Shown in pieces: positions 6,256 to 13,465 of a stretch of DNA of 13,465 nucleotides. Numbering within the stretch: position 1 is the first letter of the stretch; each line of letters begins with the position of its first letter. The notes under the pieces were generated by a model, which saw nothing but the letters and a program-made list of their open reading frames with translations, searched no databases and was not told the DNA's origin. The stretch covers positions 1-13,465 of the forward strand of contig JAZOUV010000038.1 in NCBI GenBank assembly GCA_045658315.1, read 5' to 3'. Both the position numbers and the translations under genes were made by a program. The stretch comes from RGIG1995 sp045658315. GTDB taxonomy: Bacteria; Bacillota; Clostridia; Oscillospirales; CAG-272.

Positions 6256-6513
6256 ATGGTTAAGTTTTGGAAATATACGGGTTTTCCCGTTTTATGCGGT
6301 ATCGTATTCGGTATGATGCTGGCAACGTTCACAAAAAACATAGGAGCACTTTCGTGGTTATCCTACGGACTCGTTTTCGGAATGGAAAATCCCCTCGTTC
6401 TCAACCTCGGAATAATAGACTTCACCTTCGGTCTGGCAGTCAATTTAAACGTCGCAACAATAATTTGTATTACAATTAGTCTCATAATTGCAAAATACAT
6501 ATTCAAGCGATAA
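6256..6513 (+). CDS. DUF4321 family small membrane protein
   Basis: 85 residues. Two hydrophobic segments (about 9-26 and 61-82) flank a region with LSYGLVFGMENPLVLNLG and FTFGLAVNLNVATI, the pattern I associate with DUF4321: a Gly-rich first helix, then a conserved link containing LSYG...FG and a second helix after FTFG..(L/V)N(L/I)N. Its function is unknown; the family commonly sits just upstream of maf and mreB in Clostridia, as here. AAGGAG lies at the end of zapA, 9 bases before the ATG. Maf begins 13 bases after its stop. Co-location hints at a role in envelope or division but does not prove it. Confidence 0.75.
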   Translation: MVKFWKYTGFPVLCGIVFGMMLATFTKNIGALSWLSYGLVFGMENPLVLNLGIIDFTFGLAVNLNVATIICITISLIIAKYIFKR

Positions 6514-6526
6514 AGGGACAAGCTTT

Positions 6527-7138
6527 ATGAAAATAATATTGGCATCAAAGTCTCCACGCAGACGTAAAATGTTTGAAGAACTCGAAATAGAGCATATTTT
6601 ATGGGACGGAGACGTAGACGAAAGTGCTGTAAAAGAAAGGATTAAAAACCTCTCCCCGAGAGAGCAGGTTGAAATTCTTGCACGCACAAAAGCCGAAGGC
6701 TGTTTTAACGATACAGAAGACAAAAACGCCCTTATTATAGCGGCAGATACCGTAGTAGCATTGGACGATACTATTCTCGGCAAACCCGATGACGATGAAA
6801 ACGCAAGAGAAATGCTCCGCAGTATGAGTGGAACCACCCATTACGTATATTCGGGAGTATGTGCGATTTACAACGGAAAAACAGTAGCCGACAGCGAAAA
6901 AACAAAGATAAAATTCCGCGATATAACGGACAAAGAAATCGAAAGATATATCGCAACAGGCGAACACAGAGACAAGGCGGGCTCTTACGGGATTCAGGAA
7001 AAGGGCGGCTATTTTGTAGAAAGCGTGGAAGGTGATATCAACAACGTGGTAGGACTTCCCATTCTAAAGCTCCGCAATATGATCTCAGACGAATTCAAAA
7101 TAGATTTATTTAATTTAGATTTTGAAAAAGAGGTGTAA
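6527..7138 (+). CDS. maf: Maf family nucleoside triphosphate pyrophosphatase
   Basis: 203 residues from the ATG at 6527, preferred over an earlier in-frame start inside DUF4321 because AAAGGG lies 9 bases upstream and the family begins (M)KIILASKSPRR. Hydrolyses non-canonical or modified nucleoside triphosphates (dTTP/UTP-type in the YhdE subfamily) to monophosphate and pyrophosphate; family members have also been linked to septum control. Motifs seen: ASKSPRR at 6-12, AADTVVALDDTILGKP, YIATGEHRDKAGSYGIQ and NNVVGLPI. The usual Pro after TGE is His, a minor variation. It sits between DUF4321 and mreB, as in many Clostridia, but the radC gene often found here is absent. Confidence 0.93.
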   Translation: MKIILASKSPRRRKMFEELEIEHILWDGDVDESAVKERIKNLSPREQVEILARTKAEGCFNDTEDKNALIIAADTVVALDDTILGKPDDDENAREMLRSMSGTTHYVYSGVCAIYNGKTVADSEKTKIKFRDITDKEIERYIATGEHRDKAGSYGIQEKGGYFVESVEGDINNVVGLPILKLRNMISDEFKIDLFNLDFEKEV

Positions 7139-7140
7139 CC

Positions 7141-8139
7141 GTGGCAAGAATTATTGGAGTTGACCTTGGCACATCAAATACATACATATACAGAAAAGGA
7201 AGAGGGATAGTTATCAGAGAGCCCTCTATTATAGCCATAGACGAAGAAAAAAGCAAGGTTGTGGCATTGGGCGAGGATGCATACGCTATGCGGGGAAAAG
7301 AGCCTGTCGGCGTAAAGGCGGTAAAACCCATAAAGGACGGAGTTATATCGGAATTTGATATAACCGCGGCTATGCTTCACGGCTTTTTTGTTAAGGCATC
7401 GGGTAAAGGCAGTTTGAACAGACCAAGCGTTGTTCTTACCGTATCAAACAGCGTTACCGAGGTAGAAAAGAGAGCACTTGAAGAAGCGGCAAGTGAGGCA
7501 GGTGCACGAAGCGTTGCCATAATTCCGTCCCCCTTTGCGGCGGCGTTGGGAGCAGGACTTCCTATCGAAGAGCCGAGGGGCAGTATGATTGTAAACATAG
7601 GCGGAGGGACTACCGATGTTGCCGTAATGAGCCTTGGCGGAATAATACAGAGTAATTCCGTAAGAGTCGGCGGAGATGAGATCGACGAGGCTATTGCAGC
7701 ATACTTAAAAAGAAAATATAATCTTATTATAACCGTTACCGATGCCGAGGAATTAAAACGAGGCCTTGGTACACTCTCCGCTTCCCCCGAAGAAAAAACA
7801 CAAGAGGTATACGGCAGAGATGCGGCAAACGGTCTTCCGTTGACGGTAAAGGTAAAGAACACCGAATTAAAAGAGCCGATAAAAGAACAGCTTGCAAAAA
7901 TTACCGACTGCATAAAATCGACCTTAGAAAAGCTTCATCCCGAGCTTTCGGCAGATATTCACGAATATGGCATGACTCTTTCGGGCGGCGGTGCTTTGCT
8001 TGACGGCATAAAAGAATATTATTCAAAGATGTTCGGCTTCGAGGTAAAGATTGCAGACTCTCCCCTCGACTGCTGTGTCGCGGGAATTCAAAAGATAATC
8101 GACCTTTTTCCCGAGGCGGTAAGCTTTAACGACAAATAA
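7141..8139 (+). CDS. mreB: MreB, actin-like rod-shape protein with altered catalytic residues
   Basis: 332 residues from GTG 7141, two bases after maf; GAGGTG overlaps the maf end. Forms membrane-bound filaments that guide lateral wall synthesis. Visible: phosphate-1 loop DLGTSNT (8-14), REPSIIAID, VTEVEKRALEEAA, phosphate-2 loop NIGGGTTDVAV (152-162), VGGDEIDEAI and adenosine loop LSGGGALLDG. Two expected catalytic positions differ. The IEEP motif holding E. coli Glu143 reads IPSP here (Ser130). The Asp that begins DIGGGT, equivalent to actin Asp154, is Asn152. Asp8 of the first loop is kept. The fold and context are clearly MreB, but ATP hydrolysis may be slow or lost. It is followed by mreC, mreD and PBP2. 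Confidence 0.95.
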   Translation: MARIIGVDLGTSNTYIYRKGRGIVIREPSIIAIDEEKSKVVALGEDAYAMRGKEPVGVKAVKPIKDGVISEFDITAAMLHGFFVKASGKGSLNRPSVVLTVSNSVTEVEKRALEEAASEAGARSVAIIPSPFAAALGAGLPIEEPRGSMIVNIGGGTTDVAVMSLGGIIQSNSVRVGGDEIDEAIAAYLKRKYNLIITVTDAEELKRGLGTLSASPEEKTQEVYGRDAANGLPLTVKVKNTELKEPIKEQLAKITDCIKSTLEKLHPELSADIHEYGMTLSGGGALLDGIKEYYSKMFGFEVKIADSPLDCCVAGIQKIIDLFPEAVSFNDK

Positions 8140-8156
8140 AACAGGAGAAAACGACA

Positions 8157-8996
8157 TTGAAAAATCTGTTTCAAAACAAATTTATGATAGTACTTTTGGT
8201 GATATCCGTATTACTGGTAGGTACAACGTCTTTTATATCCGCATTGGGCTATACTTCCTATGTCAGAAATGCCATAGGGATTGTTCTGACGCCGATACAG
8301 AAAGGAATAAACTTTGTTTTAGACGATTTTGAGGATATTTTTTCTTCAAAGGAAAAATACAAAGAGCTTGAGGAAGAAAACGAAAGTCTAAAAAAAGAGT
8401 TGGCTGACAATGAAGCCAAGCTTGCAAAGGCAGAGCTTGCACTAAAAGAAAACGAAGAGCTGAAGGATTTTTTCGGCATAAAAGAAGAACATATAGACTG
8501 CACTTTTGAAAACGCAAAGATAACGGGACGCCAGTCCAACACTTATACTGTGTTATACACAATAAACAAAGGTACCTATCACGGAATAGAGCCGGGAATG
8601 CCGGTAATAGACAAGTACGGTGTTTTGGGGTGTGTGAGCGAGGTCGGACTGACATGGTCAAAGGTTACGTCTATAACCGAGCCCGATGTTTCCGTAGGCG
8701 TAACACTTGAAAAAAGCGGCGAAAAAGGCGTATGTACAGGTTCGTTTTCGGCGTCAAAAAAAGGACTTTGCGTGTTGTCATATCTTTCCGACGGCACCCC
8801 CTTAAATGTTGGCGACAGAATAGTAACATCAGACGACAGCCTTATGTTCCCGAAGGGCTTGTTGGTGGGAACGGTTGAATCAATTGAATCTGACGCACTT
8901 TCAAGAGAGACTGTTGCTTACATCAAACCGGCAGCAGACTTAAAAAGTTCCGAAAACGTAATGATAATAACCGATTTTGAGGGCATCTATGAATAA
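8157..8996 (+). CDS. mreC: Rod-shape protein MreC
   Basis: 279 residues. Bitopic membrane protein that links the MreB/MreD cytoskeleton to periplasmic-side wall enzymes, especially PBP2. One N-terminal membrane helix (about residues 9-30) is followed by a Lys/Glu-rich coiled coil (about 55-105) for dimerisation. The two-lobed beta domain has the MreC signatures GITGRQSNTYTV-like ITGRQSNTYTVLYTINKG, GMPVIDKYGVLGCV, TSITEPDVSVGV and GDRIVTSDDSLMFPKGLLVG. Start TTG at 8157, supported by AGGAGA 8 bases upstream and by direct continuation from the mreB stop (17 bases). The 3' end overlaps mreD by 8 bases. Confidence 0.93.
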   Translation: MKNLFQNKFMIVLLVISVLLVGTTSFISALGYTSYVRNAIGIVLTPIQKGINFVLDDFEDIFSSKEKYKELEEENESLKKELADNEAKLAKAELALKENEELKDFFGIKEEHIDCTFENAKITGRQSNTYTVLYTINKGTYHGIEPGMPVIDKYGVLGCVSEVGLTWSKVTSITEPDVSVGVTLEKSGEKGVCTGSFSASKKGLCVLSYLSDGTPLNVGDRIVTSDDSLMFPKGLLVGTVESIESDALSRETVAYIKPAADLKSSENVMIITDFEGIYE

Positions 8997-9534
8997 GAGC
9001 TTTTCATTGGTACACGTACTCGATATAGTTATATACGGAATATTAGCAGTGCTGCTCGCCGTGCTTCAAACGACACTTATGCCCCGCTTATCAATTTACT
9101 ACGCCACAGCCGATATAATAATAGGTGCTGTTTGTTGCATCGGCATATACAGAAGAGAAAATACAGCCGCTTTATTCGGACTGTTTGCAGGTCTTTGTGC
9201 AGAGGCTCTTGGCAGTACAGGTCTATCCCTTCTTCCGCTTTTTTACACCATTGCAGGATATATCTGCGGAAGAATAGGGTGCAACGCAAGAGAGAATTTT
9301 CGTTTTGCGGCATATCTTGTTTGTCTGCCCCTGTTATGTTTTTCGAGAACTGTTTTCTCACTTTTTATACATTTGATAAAATACATTGGAAGCATTGATG
9401 TAAAAATGCTTTTTCTCTATACGCTTTTACCCGAATTTATATATACGCTTATCGTATGTATTCCCATATTTATTTTGGTAAAATTATTTGAAATTCCGAT
9501 ATATATAATTAGAAAGAGAGGCGGTTTGTATTGA
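8989..9534 (+). CDS. mreD: Rod-shape protein MreD
   Basis: 181 residues from ATG 8989, preferred to a TTG at 8977 because GAGGG (8979-8983) lies 5 bases before it. Highly hydrophobic with about five to six membrane segments (around 9-31, 37-53, 57-80, 81-97, 101-124 and 140-165), fitting MreD, the integral membrane partner of MreC and MreB in the elongasome. MreD sequences are poorly conserved, so the call rests on length, topology and position. Typical details are TTLMPRLSIYYATADIII near the start and an FGLFAGLCAEALGS segment in the middle. It overlaps mreC by 8 bases and PBP2 by 4 bases (TTGA). Confidence 0.9.
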   Translation: MNKSFSLVHVLDIVIYGILAVLLAVLQTTLMPRLSIYYATADIIIGAVCCIGIYRRENTAALFGLFAGLCAEALGSTGLSLLPLFYTIAGYICGRIGCNARENFRFAAYLVCLPLLCFSRTVFSLFIHLIKYIGSIDVKMLFLYTLLPEFIYTLIVCIPIFILVKLFEIPIYIIRKRGGLY

Positions 9535-11627
9535 AAAAGACGGGCAGACATCATTTCAGATACACATTACTTGCTTCCCTTTTTGTTTTGACCTGCGTCG
9601 TTTTTTTGGCAAGAATAATATACTTGCAGATTACGGCTCCCGAAAAGCAGACCGCATCGGATTTGACGGTCAGAACGTTGACCGTCAAAGCATTACGCGG
9701 AGAAATTTTCGACAGAAACGGAATACCTTTGGTGTCAAACGAATACTCGTACAACGTATACCTTGACGGTGGCAGTTTTCCCAAAAGCAATTATGCGATG
9801 AACAGTGCCATCGTGTCTTTAACGGACATTTTGGGAGATGCGATTAAGACGGACTATTTCCCGATACAAACCACAGAAGAAAGCGAAGAATACAAGCAAT
9901 TCGACAGCGACAGCTCCGAATATAAAAGCTTTTTGAAAATGTTAAACCGATACAGCCTTCCAAAGAATACTGAGGCTAACGATTTTCTGAATTTTTTGGC
10001 AAAACGGTACGGACTTGTTAATTCAAAGGGCGAATTGACTGTAGCCGAAGAATATTATATTCCCGTTATGGCTGTGCGATACGAAGCAGAAAGATTGGAT
10101 TTCAGCTCACTTAACCCTTTTACCCTTGCTTATGATATTTCAAAAACACAGCTTACAGCCGTTGAGGAAGCAAATATAGTCGGAGTGTCTATCGAAAAAG
10201 AGGCAAAAAGAATTTACAATTATCCCTTATATGCAAGTCATATTCTCGGGAGAACAGGCAAGATTCCCTCGGAAAGACTTGCGTATTATACCGAAAAAGG
10301 CTATTCCATGGATGCCATTGTAGGTATTGACGGAGCCGAAGAGGCGTTTGAAGAATACCTAAGGGGCGAGGACGGTGTTCTTGTTATTGTAGAAGACAAG
10401 AACGGAAACAGATTTGACGAATACTACAAGAAAGAGCCAATTCCCGGGAAAGATGTTTACCTTACGATTGATATAAATTTGCAAATGACCGCCGAAGATG
10501 CTTTAGCATATAACATTGAATATATCAGAGACAAAGCAAACACCAAAATAGCCCAAGATACTGAAAAATACACACTTCCCGACGGGACTCTTATGCCAAA
10601 CGCAAAGATTTCTCAATATATAGGCGAGGACGTTACCTCGGGTGCCGCCGTTTTGGTCAACCCAAATACAGGCGAAGTTCTCTCTCTTGCATCAAATCCA
10701 ACGTTTGACCTAACGACATACTTAAAAGAATACAATAACCTGCTGAAAGCAGAAAATAACCCATTATTTAACAGAGCACTTATGGGAACCTACGAACCGG
10801 GCTCTACTTTTAAGATAAGCGTTGCGGCGGCAGCATTAGAGCATGGTATAATCAATAGAAATACGACTATTTATGATAGCGGCGTATACAAGTATTACAA
10901 CGATTTTCAACCGCAATGCTGGGTATATACATCTCACGGTTACGGTCACGGAAACGTTAACGTAATATCGGCAATCCAAAACTCCTGCAACTATTTCTTT
11001 TATGATGTAGGCAGACAGCTTACTATTGAAAAGATGAACAGTTATTGCAAGACATTGGGGCTGGGAGAGCTGACGGGAATAGAAATTCCCGAATCAAAAG
11101 GGATTTTGGCAGGTCCCGAATACAGAGCCTCGTTAAACAAGACTTGGGTTCCGGGTGATACCGTCCAAGCCTCTATAGGTCAGTCGGACAACACCTTTAC
11201 GCCGATACAAATATCAATGTATCTTTCTGCTATTATAAACGGCGGAACAAGGTATCAGGCTCATATATTGCATTCAGTGCGTGAATACGGTACAAATAAA
11301 ATTATCTACGAACAAGCTCCCTCAACTTTAAACACGATTCAGCTTTCGGAAGAGAATCTTCAGATTCTGAAAATGGGTATGAGAAATGTTATGGAAAACG
11401 GAACTGCGGCACCCGTATTTGCAAATTACCCCATAGAGCTTGGCGGAAAGACCGGTACTGCACAGGTCGGCAAGACGAAAAGTAACAACGGTATTTTTAT
11501 GGCATTTGCCCCATACGACAAGCCTCAAATAGTAGCGACCTGCGTTATTGAGCAGGCAGGCGGAAGTAACGACTGCGGTGTGACTCTCAGAAGAATGTTT
11601 AATAAGTATTTTAATATAAATGAATGA
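9531..11627 (+). CDS. mrdA: Class B penicillin-binding protein (PBP2-type peptidoglycan transpeptidase)
   Basis: 698 residues. Cross-links peptidoglycan during cell elongation, outside the membrane. One N-terminal membrane helix (about 12-33) is followed by a dimerisation domain with RGEIFDRNG (56-64) and YNYPLYASHILGRTG. The transpeptidase domain carries all three motifs: Ser425-Thr-Phe-Lys428 (catalytic Ser), Ser485-Cys-Asn487 and Lys640-Thr-Gly642. There are no PASTA repeats. The family is certain. PBP2 rather than division FtsI is inferred from its place after mreBCD, and the symbol mrdA follows from that. Start TTG 9531 overlaps the mreD stop, and an in-frame ATG does not occur until well inside the protein. 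A GAGAGGCGG purine-rich tract precedes it. Confidence 0.93.
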   Translation: MKKTGRHHFRYTLLASLFVLTCVVFLARIIYLQITAPEKQTASDLTVRTLTVKALRGEIFDRNGIPLVSNEYSYNVYLDGGSFPKSNYAMNSAIVSLTDILGDAIKTDYFPIQTTEESEEYKQFDSDSSEYKSFLKMLNRYSLPKNTEANDFLNFLAKRYGLVNSKGELTVAEEYYIPVMAVRYEAERLDFSSLNPFTLAYDISKTQLTAVEEANIVGVSIEKEAKRIYNYPLYASHILGRTGKIPSERLAYYTEKGYSMDAIVGIDGAEEAFEEYLRGEDGVLVIVEDKNGNRFDEYYKKEPIPGKDVYLTIDINLQMTAEDALAYNIEYIRDKANTKIAQDTEKYTLPDGTLMPNAKISQYIGEDVTSGAAVLVNPNTGEVLSLASNPTFDLTTYLKEYNNLLKAENNPLFNRALMGTYEPGSTFKISVAAAALEHGIINRNTTIYDSGVYKYYNDFQPQCWVYTSHGYGHGNVNVISAIQNSCNYFFYDVGRQLTIEKMNSYCKTLGLGELTGIEIPESKGILAGPEYRASLNKTWVPGDTVQASIGQSDNTFTPIQISMYLSAIINGGTRYQAHILHSVREYGTNKIIYEQAPSTLNTIQLSEENLQILKMGMRNVMENGTAAPVFANYPIELGGKTGTAQVGKTKSNNGIFMAFAPYDKPQIVATCVIEQAGGSNDCGVTLRRMFNKYFNINE

Positions 11628-11653
11628 TTTTCTACACGAAAGAAGTTTATTAT

Positions 11654-12853
11654 ATGAAAAAAATAATAGTTATCTTTCTGCTCGTTTTGACTGTTGTTAT
11701 TAGTGCTGCTTGCTCGTCAAAACAGACCGACACAGGCGATTTTGAATGTGAATTCAACGACACAAATAAGACCGCAACCATTATAGGTTATAAAGGCGGG
11801 GATAATTCGGTAATTATTCCCGAAAGCTTTGGAAAATATACCGTAACATCAATCGGCAGAAATGCTTTTAAGGAAAATTACGACATTTCTGAGGTTACGT
11901 TTCCGAATACATTAAAAAGCATCGGCACATCCGCCTTCGAGCTTTGCATAAGCCTTGAAGAAATAAAACTCCCCGAATCACTTGAAACTATAGGCAATAC
12001 CGCTTTTGCAAACTGCCGCGGACTTAAAGAGGTTATAATTTCCTCAAATGTTAATTCTATCGGTATATGTGTTTTTACAGGCTGTACAGACCTTGAGACT
12101 ATCGCTATAGGCAAGAACAATAAATATTACAACGCCGATGACGGCGTGTTGTACAACAAGGCTTGTACAAAGCTCATTCAATACCCATTAGGCAACAAAA
12201 AAGAAAGCTACGAAATGCCGAATAGCGTTGAAACAATAGCAAGCTACGCTTTTGAAAAAGCACAGAATCTTGAAACATTGACCTGCTCCGAAAAGCTGAA
12301 AACGATTGAAAGCTATGCTTTTCAAGGCTCAAGCATTAAGGAAGTCCGTTTCGGTAACAGCCTTGAAGAACTCGGCAGCTTTGCATTTAATGAATCAAAG
12401 CTTACGTCTGTTGAACTCGGCAACTCAATAAAGAAGATAGGCGAATCGGCATTTGCTTGGTGTACGGCTCTTGAAAGCATATATTTCCCCGAAACAGTAG
12501 AGGAGATAGGTATATCAGCATTCTTTATGTGCACGTCTATCAGTGAATATACAGTCATAGATAACAATAAACACTTTACCTCTGACGAGCGAGGCGTGCT
12601 GTTCAATAAGGATAAGACAACATTGCTCTATTACCCTATTGCAAATACAGCAACGGAATATACGATTCCGAACACGGTAACAGAAATATCCGCAAACGCA
12701 TTTTCACCCTGTTTAAAGCTTACGAAAGTAACCGTGCCCGATTCTGTTGAAACTATCGGCGAAAAAGCATTTGCACAATGCACAAACCTCAAAGACATAG
12801 TATATGAGGGGACAAAACCTCAAAACATTTCCGAAAACGCATTTGAAAAATAA
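11654..12853 (+). CDS. BspA-type leucine-rich-repeat lipoprotein
   Basis: 399 residues. Signal peptide with Lys2/Lys3, a hydrophobic core and the lipobox ISAAC (Cys20), so surface-anchored. The body consists of about 23-residue LRR_5 (BspA-like) repeats of the form IG..AF..C..L..I.LP..(L/V)E, in two blocks each preceded by a NNKYYNADDGVLYNK-like segment (around residue 156 and residue 300). Such proteins often mediate protein or surface binding; the ligand here is unknown. I chose ATG 11654 over an in-frame ATG at 11624, which overlaps the PBP stop, because the signal peptide begins at the later Met; the ribosome-binding site is weak for both. It is the last gene before a terminator and probably co-transcribed with PBP2. 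Confidence 0.9.
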   Translation: MKKIIVIFLLVLTVVISAACSSKQTDTGDFECEFNDTNKTATIIGYKGGDNSVIIPESFGKYTVTSIGRNAFKENYDISEVTFPNTLKSIGTSAFELCISLEEIKLPESLETIGNTAFANCRGLKEVIISSNVNSIGICVFTGCTDLETIAIGKNNKYYNADDGVLYNKACTKLIQYPLGNKKESYEMPNSVETIASYAFEKAQNLETLTCSEKLKTIESYAFQGSSIKEVRFGNSLEELGSFAFNESKLTSVELGNSIKKIGESAFAWCTALESIYFPETVEEIGISAFFMCTSISEYTVIDNNKHFTSDERGVLFNKDKTTLLYYPIANTATEYTIPNTVTEISANAFSPCLKLTKVTVPDSVETIGEKAFAQCTNLKDIVYEGTKPQNISENAFEK

Positions 12854-12861
12854 ATAGTTTA

Positions 12862-12907
12862 ACTATCACTTGTTTCTGAACAGCTAAAAACGAGTGATAG
12901 TTTTTTT
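12862..12907 (+). terminator. Terminator of the zapA to LRR-lipoprotein operon
   Basis: Eleven-base-pair stem (12862-12872 and 12891-12901, one G-U pair) followed by an uninterrupted T run through 12907, beginning 8 bases after the lipoprotein stop. A classical Rho-independent terminator. Confidence 0.9.
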
Positions 12908-12945
12908 AGTTCATATTTTGTTTACATTTTTATTTAATTGAAATA

Positions 12946-12974
12946 TTGACATAAAAGAAGGGTTATGATATAAT
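12946..12974 (+). promoter_or_regulatory. Consensus sigma-A promoter of the tRNA gene
   Basis: TTGACA (12946-12951), exactly 17 bases, then TATAAT (12969-12974). Both boxes match consensus perfectly, giving a start about 20 bases before the tRNA. Expected to be strong and constitutive, as is common for tRNA genes. Confidence 0.93.
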
Positions 12975-13000
12975 AACGGAAGCCGATTGAAGAAACAGTC

Positions 13001-13077
13001 GGGCCATTAGCTCAGTTGGTTAGAGCTACCGGCTCATAACCGGTTGGTCCGGGGTTCGAGTCCCTGATGGCCCACCA
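13001..13077 (+). tRNA. tRNA with CAU anticodon, probably elongator Met
   Basis: A 77-base cloverleaf with encoded CCA. Acceptor GGGCCAT pairs with ATGGCCC, D stem GCTC/GAGC, anticodon stem ACCGG/CCGGT with loop CTCATAA (anticodon CAT at 13035-13037), and T stem CGGGG/CCCTG (one G-U). The first acceptor pair is a Watson-Crick G-C, which argues against initiator tRNA. CAU can also belong to tRNA-Ile2, whose C34 is modified to lysidine by TilS; the sequence alone does not exclude this. It is a single gene with its own promoter and terminator. Confidence 0.93.
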
Positions 13078-13078
13078 G

Positions 13079-13110
13079 AAAAAAGCACTTGCAATAGCAA
13101 GTGCTTTTTT
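13079..13110 (+). terminator. tRNA terminator
   Basis: Perfect 14-base inverted repeat (13079-13092 and 13097-13110) with an AATA loop. The arms end in A6 and T6, so the hairpin would terminate in either direction. It begins one base after the tRNA CCA. Confidence 0.92.
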
Positions 13111-13233
13111 CAACTAAATCCACCCTTACGGGTGGGTGAAATATTGCTTCGCTTTGTGAAATTCTCGCTTCGCTCGAGTGAAATCGCCAGCGGCGGTGGG
13201 TGGATTTAATTTCACTTTCTGCGGCAGCAGAAA
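13106..13233. repeat. Structured direct repeat, copy 1 of 128 bases
   Basis: Identical by eye over 128 bases to 13338-13465, offset 232. It contains several small hairpins: CACCC/GGGTG, CTCG/CGAG, CGCC/GGCG and TTTCTGC/GCAGAAA. The heptamer GTGAAAT occurs at 13136, 13156 and 13178, and its complement ATTTCAC at 13209. The first five bases are part of the tRNA terminator's T tract. No coding potential is evident. The 104 bases between the copies (13234-13337) hold further hairpins such as TTCGAC/GTCGAA, ATTTCAC at 13234 and 13281, and GTGAAAT at 13326, so the whole unit is built from the same elements. Confidence 0.85.
13112..13211. repeat. Inverted repeat framing the first part of the structured repeat
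   Basis: Arms 13112-13125 and 13198-13211 are complementary over 14 bases with one mismatch (perfect over the central 11, TAAATCCACCC with GGGTGGATTTA) and enclose 72 bases containing the smaller hairpins. The arms would form a long closing stem of a folded RNA or single-stranded DNA, or could be ends of a miniature mobile element. The same arrangement recurs in copy 2. Confidence 0.7.
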
Positions 13234-13337
13234 ATTTCACTTCGACGAAGTCGAAACTTCACCGTGAGCGTAAGTGAACGATTTCACTAAGAATGGTACG
13301 AAAGTTCAAAGTCATACGCAAGGTTGTGAAATATATC

Positions 13338-13465
13338 TTTTTCAACTAAATCCACCCTTACGGGTGGGTGAAATATTGCTTCGCTTTGTGAAATTCTCGC
13401 TTCGCTCGAGTGAAATCGCCAGCGGCGGTGGGTGGATTTAATTTCACTTTCTGCGGCAGCAGAAA
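13338..13465. repeat. Structured direct repeat, copy 2, cut by the window end
   Basis: Repeats 13106-13233 without a visible difference up to the last base of the window, so the true right boundary is unknown. The 232-base offset would suit a tandem array of 232-base units, though two copies with only one spacer cannot show this. No gene lies in 13111-13465. Confidence 0.85.

Noticed and set aside
13034..13240. Minus-strand open frame of 68 codons ending in GHQGLEPRTNRL
   Set aside because: It is antisense to the tRNA and its terminator and runs through the structured repeat. This ending is a well-known spurious protein tail produced by reading the opposite strand of tRNA genes.
13106..13465. 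CRISPR array
   Set aside because: Only two long copies (128 bases) with internal hairpins and a single 104-base interval; no short regular repeats, unique spacers or cas genes.

Overview
The window looks like a low-to-moderate G+C chromosome segment from an anaerobic Bacillota (class Clostridia, possibly a gut-type Oscillospiraceae-like lineage). This rests on gene order and protein character: zapA - DUF4321 - maf - mreB - mreC - mreD - PBP2 is a typical clostridial cell-wall locus, promoters are sigma-A type, and the BspA-type leucine-rich lipoprotein and RHS/wall-associated protein remnants are common in that group. The species cannot be named from the sequence alone.

Left region (1-2950, minus strand, AT-rich, accessory). 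Reading on the minus strand from about 2946 down, a plausible promoter is followed by a decayed fragment of the N-terminal part of an RHS/WapA-like cell-wall protein. It has an in-frame amber codon at what looks like a conserved Trp, and it breaks off abruptly. Overlapping it in the +1 frame is a 266-residue zinc metalloprotease with the motif HELSHQLSLPDH, which has no signal peptide of its own. A 245-residue lipoprotein follows, whose ribosome-binding site lies inside the last codons of the protease. Beyond a strong hairpin (471-508) lie a 47-residue gene and a small single-pass membrane protein. The latter appears frameshifted, and its likely continuation runs off the window start. I read this as the remains of a surface or polymorphic-toxin type locus.

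Middle region (3044-5987, minus strand). A tight proB-proA-nth operon combines the first two steps of proline synthesis from glutamate with endonuclease III. It has a good promoter (5911-5939) and a long perfect hairpin at its end (3044-3090).

Right region (5988-12907, plus strand). The cell division and elongation operon is zapA, a DUF4321 membrane protein, maf, mreB, mreC, mreD and a class B penicillin-binding protein (PBP2), nearly all overlapping or within 20 bases of each other. A BspA-like leucine-rich-repeat lipoprotein and a terminator close it. The MreB is unusual: two residues expected to be essential for ATP hydrolysis are replaced (Glu to Ser130, Asp to Asn152).

Far right (12946-13465). 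A consensus sigma-A promoter drives a single CAU-anticodon tRNA with its own terminator. This is followed by a 128-base structured repeat present in two identical copies 232 bases apart, the second cut by the window end.
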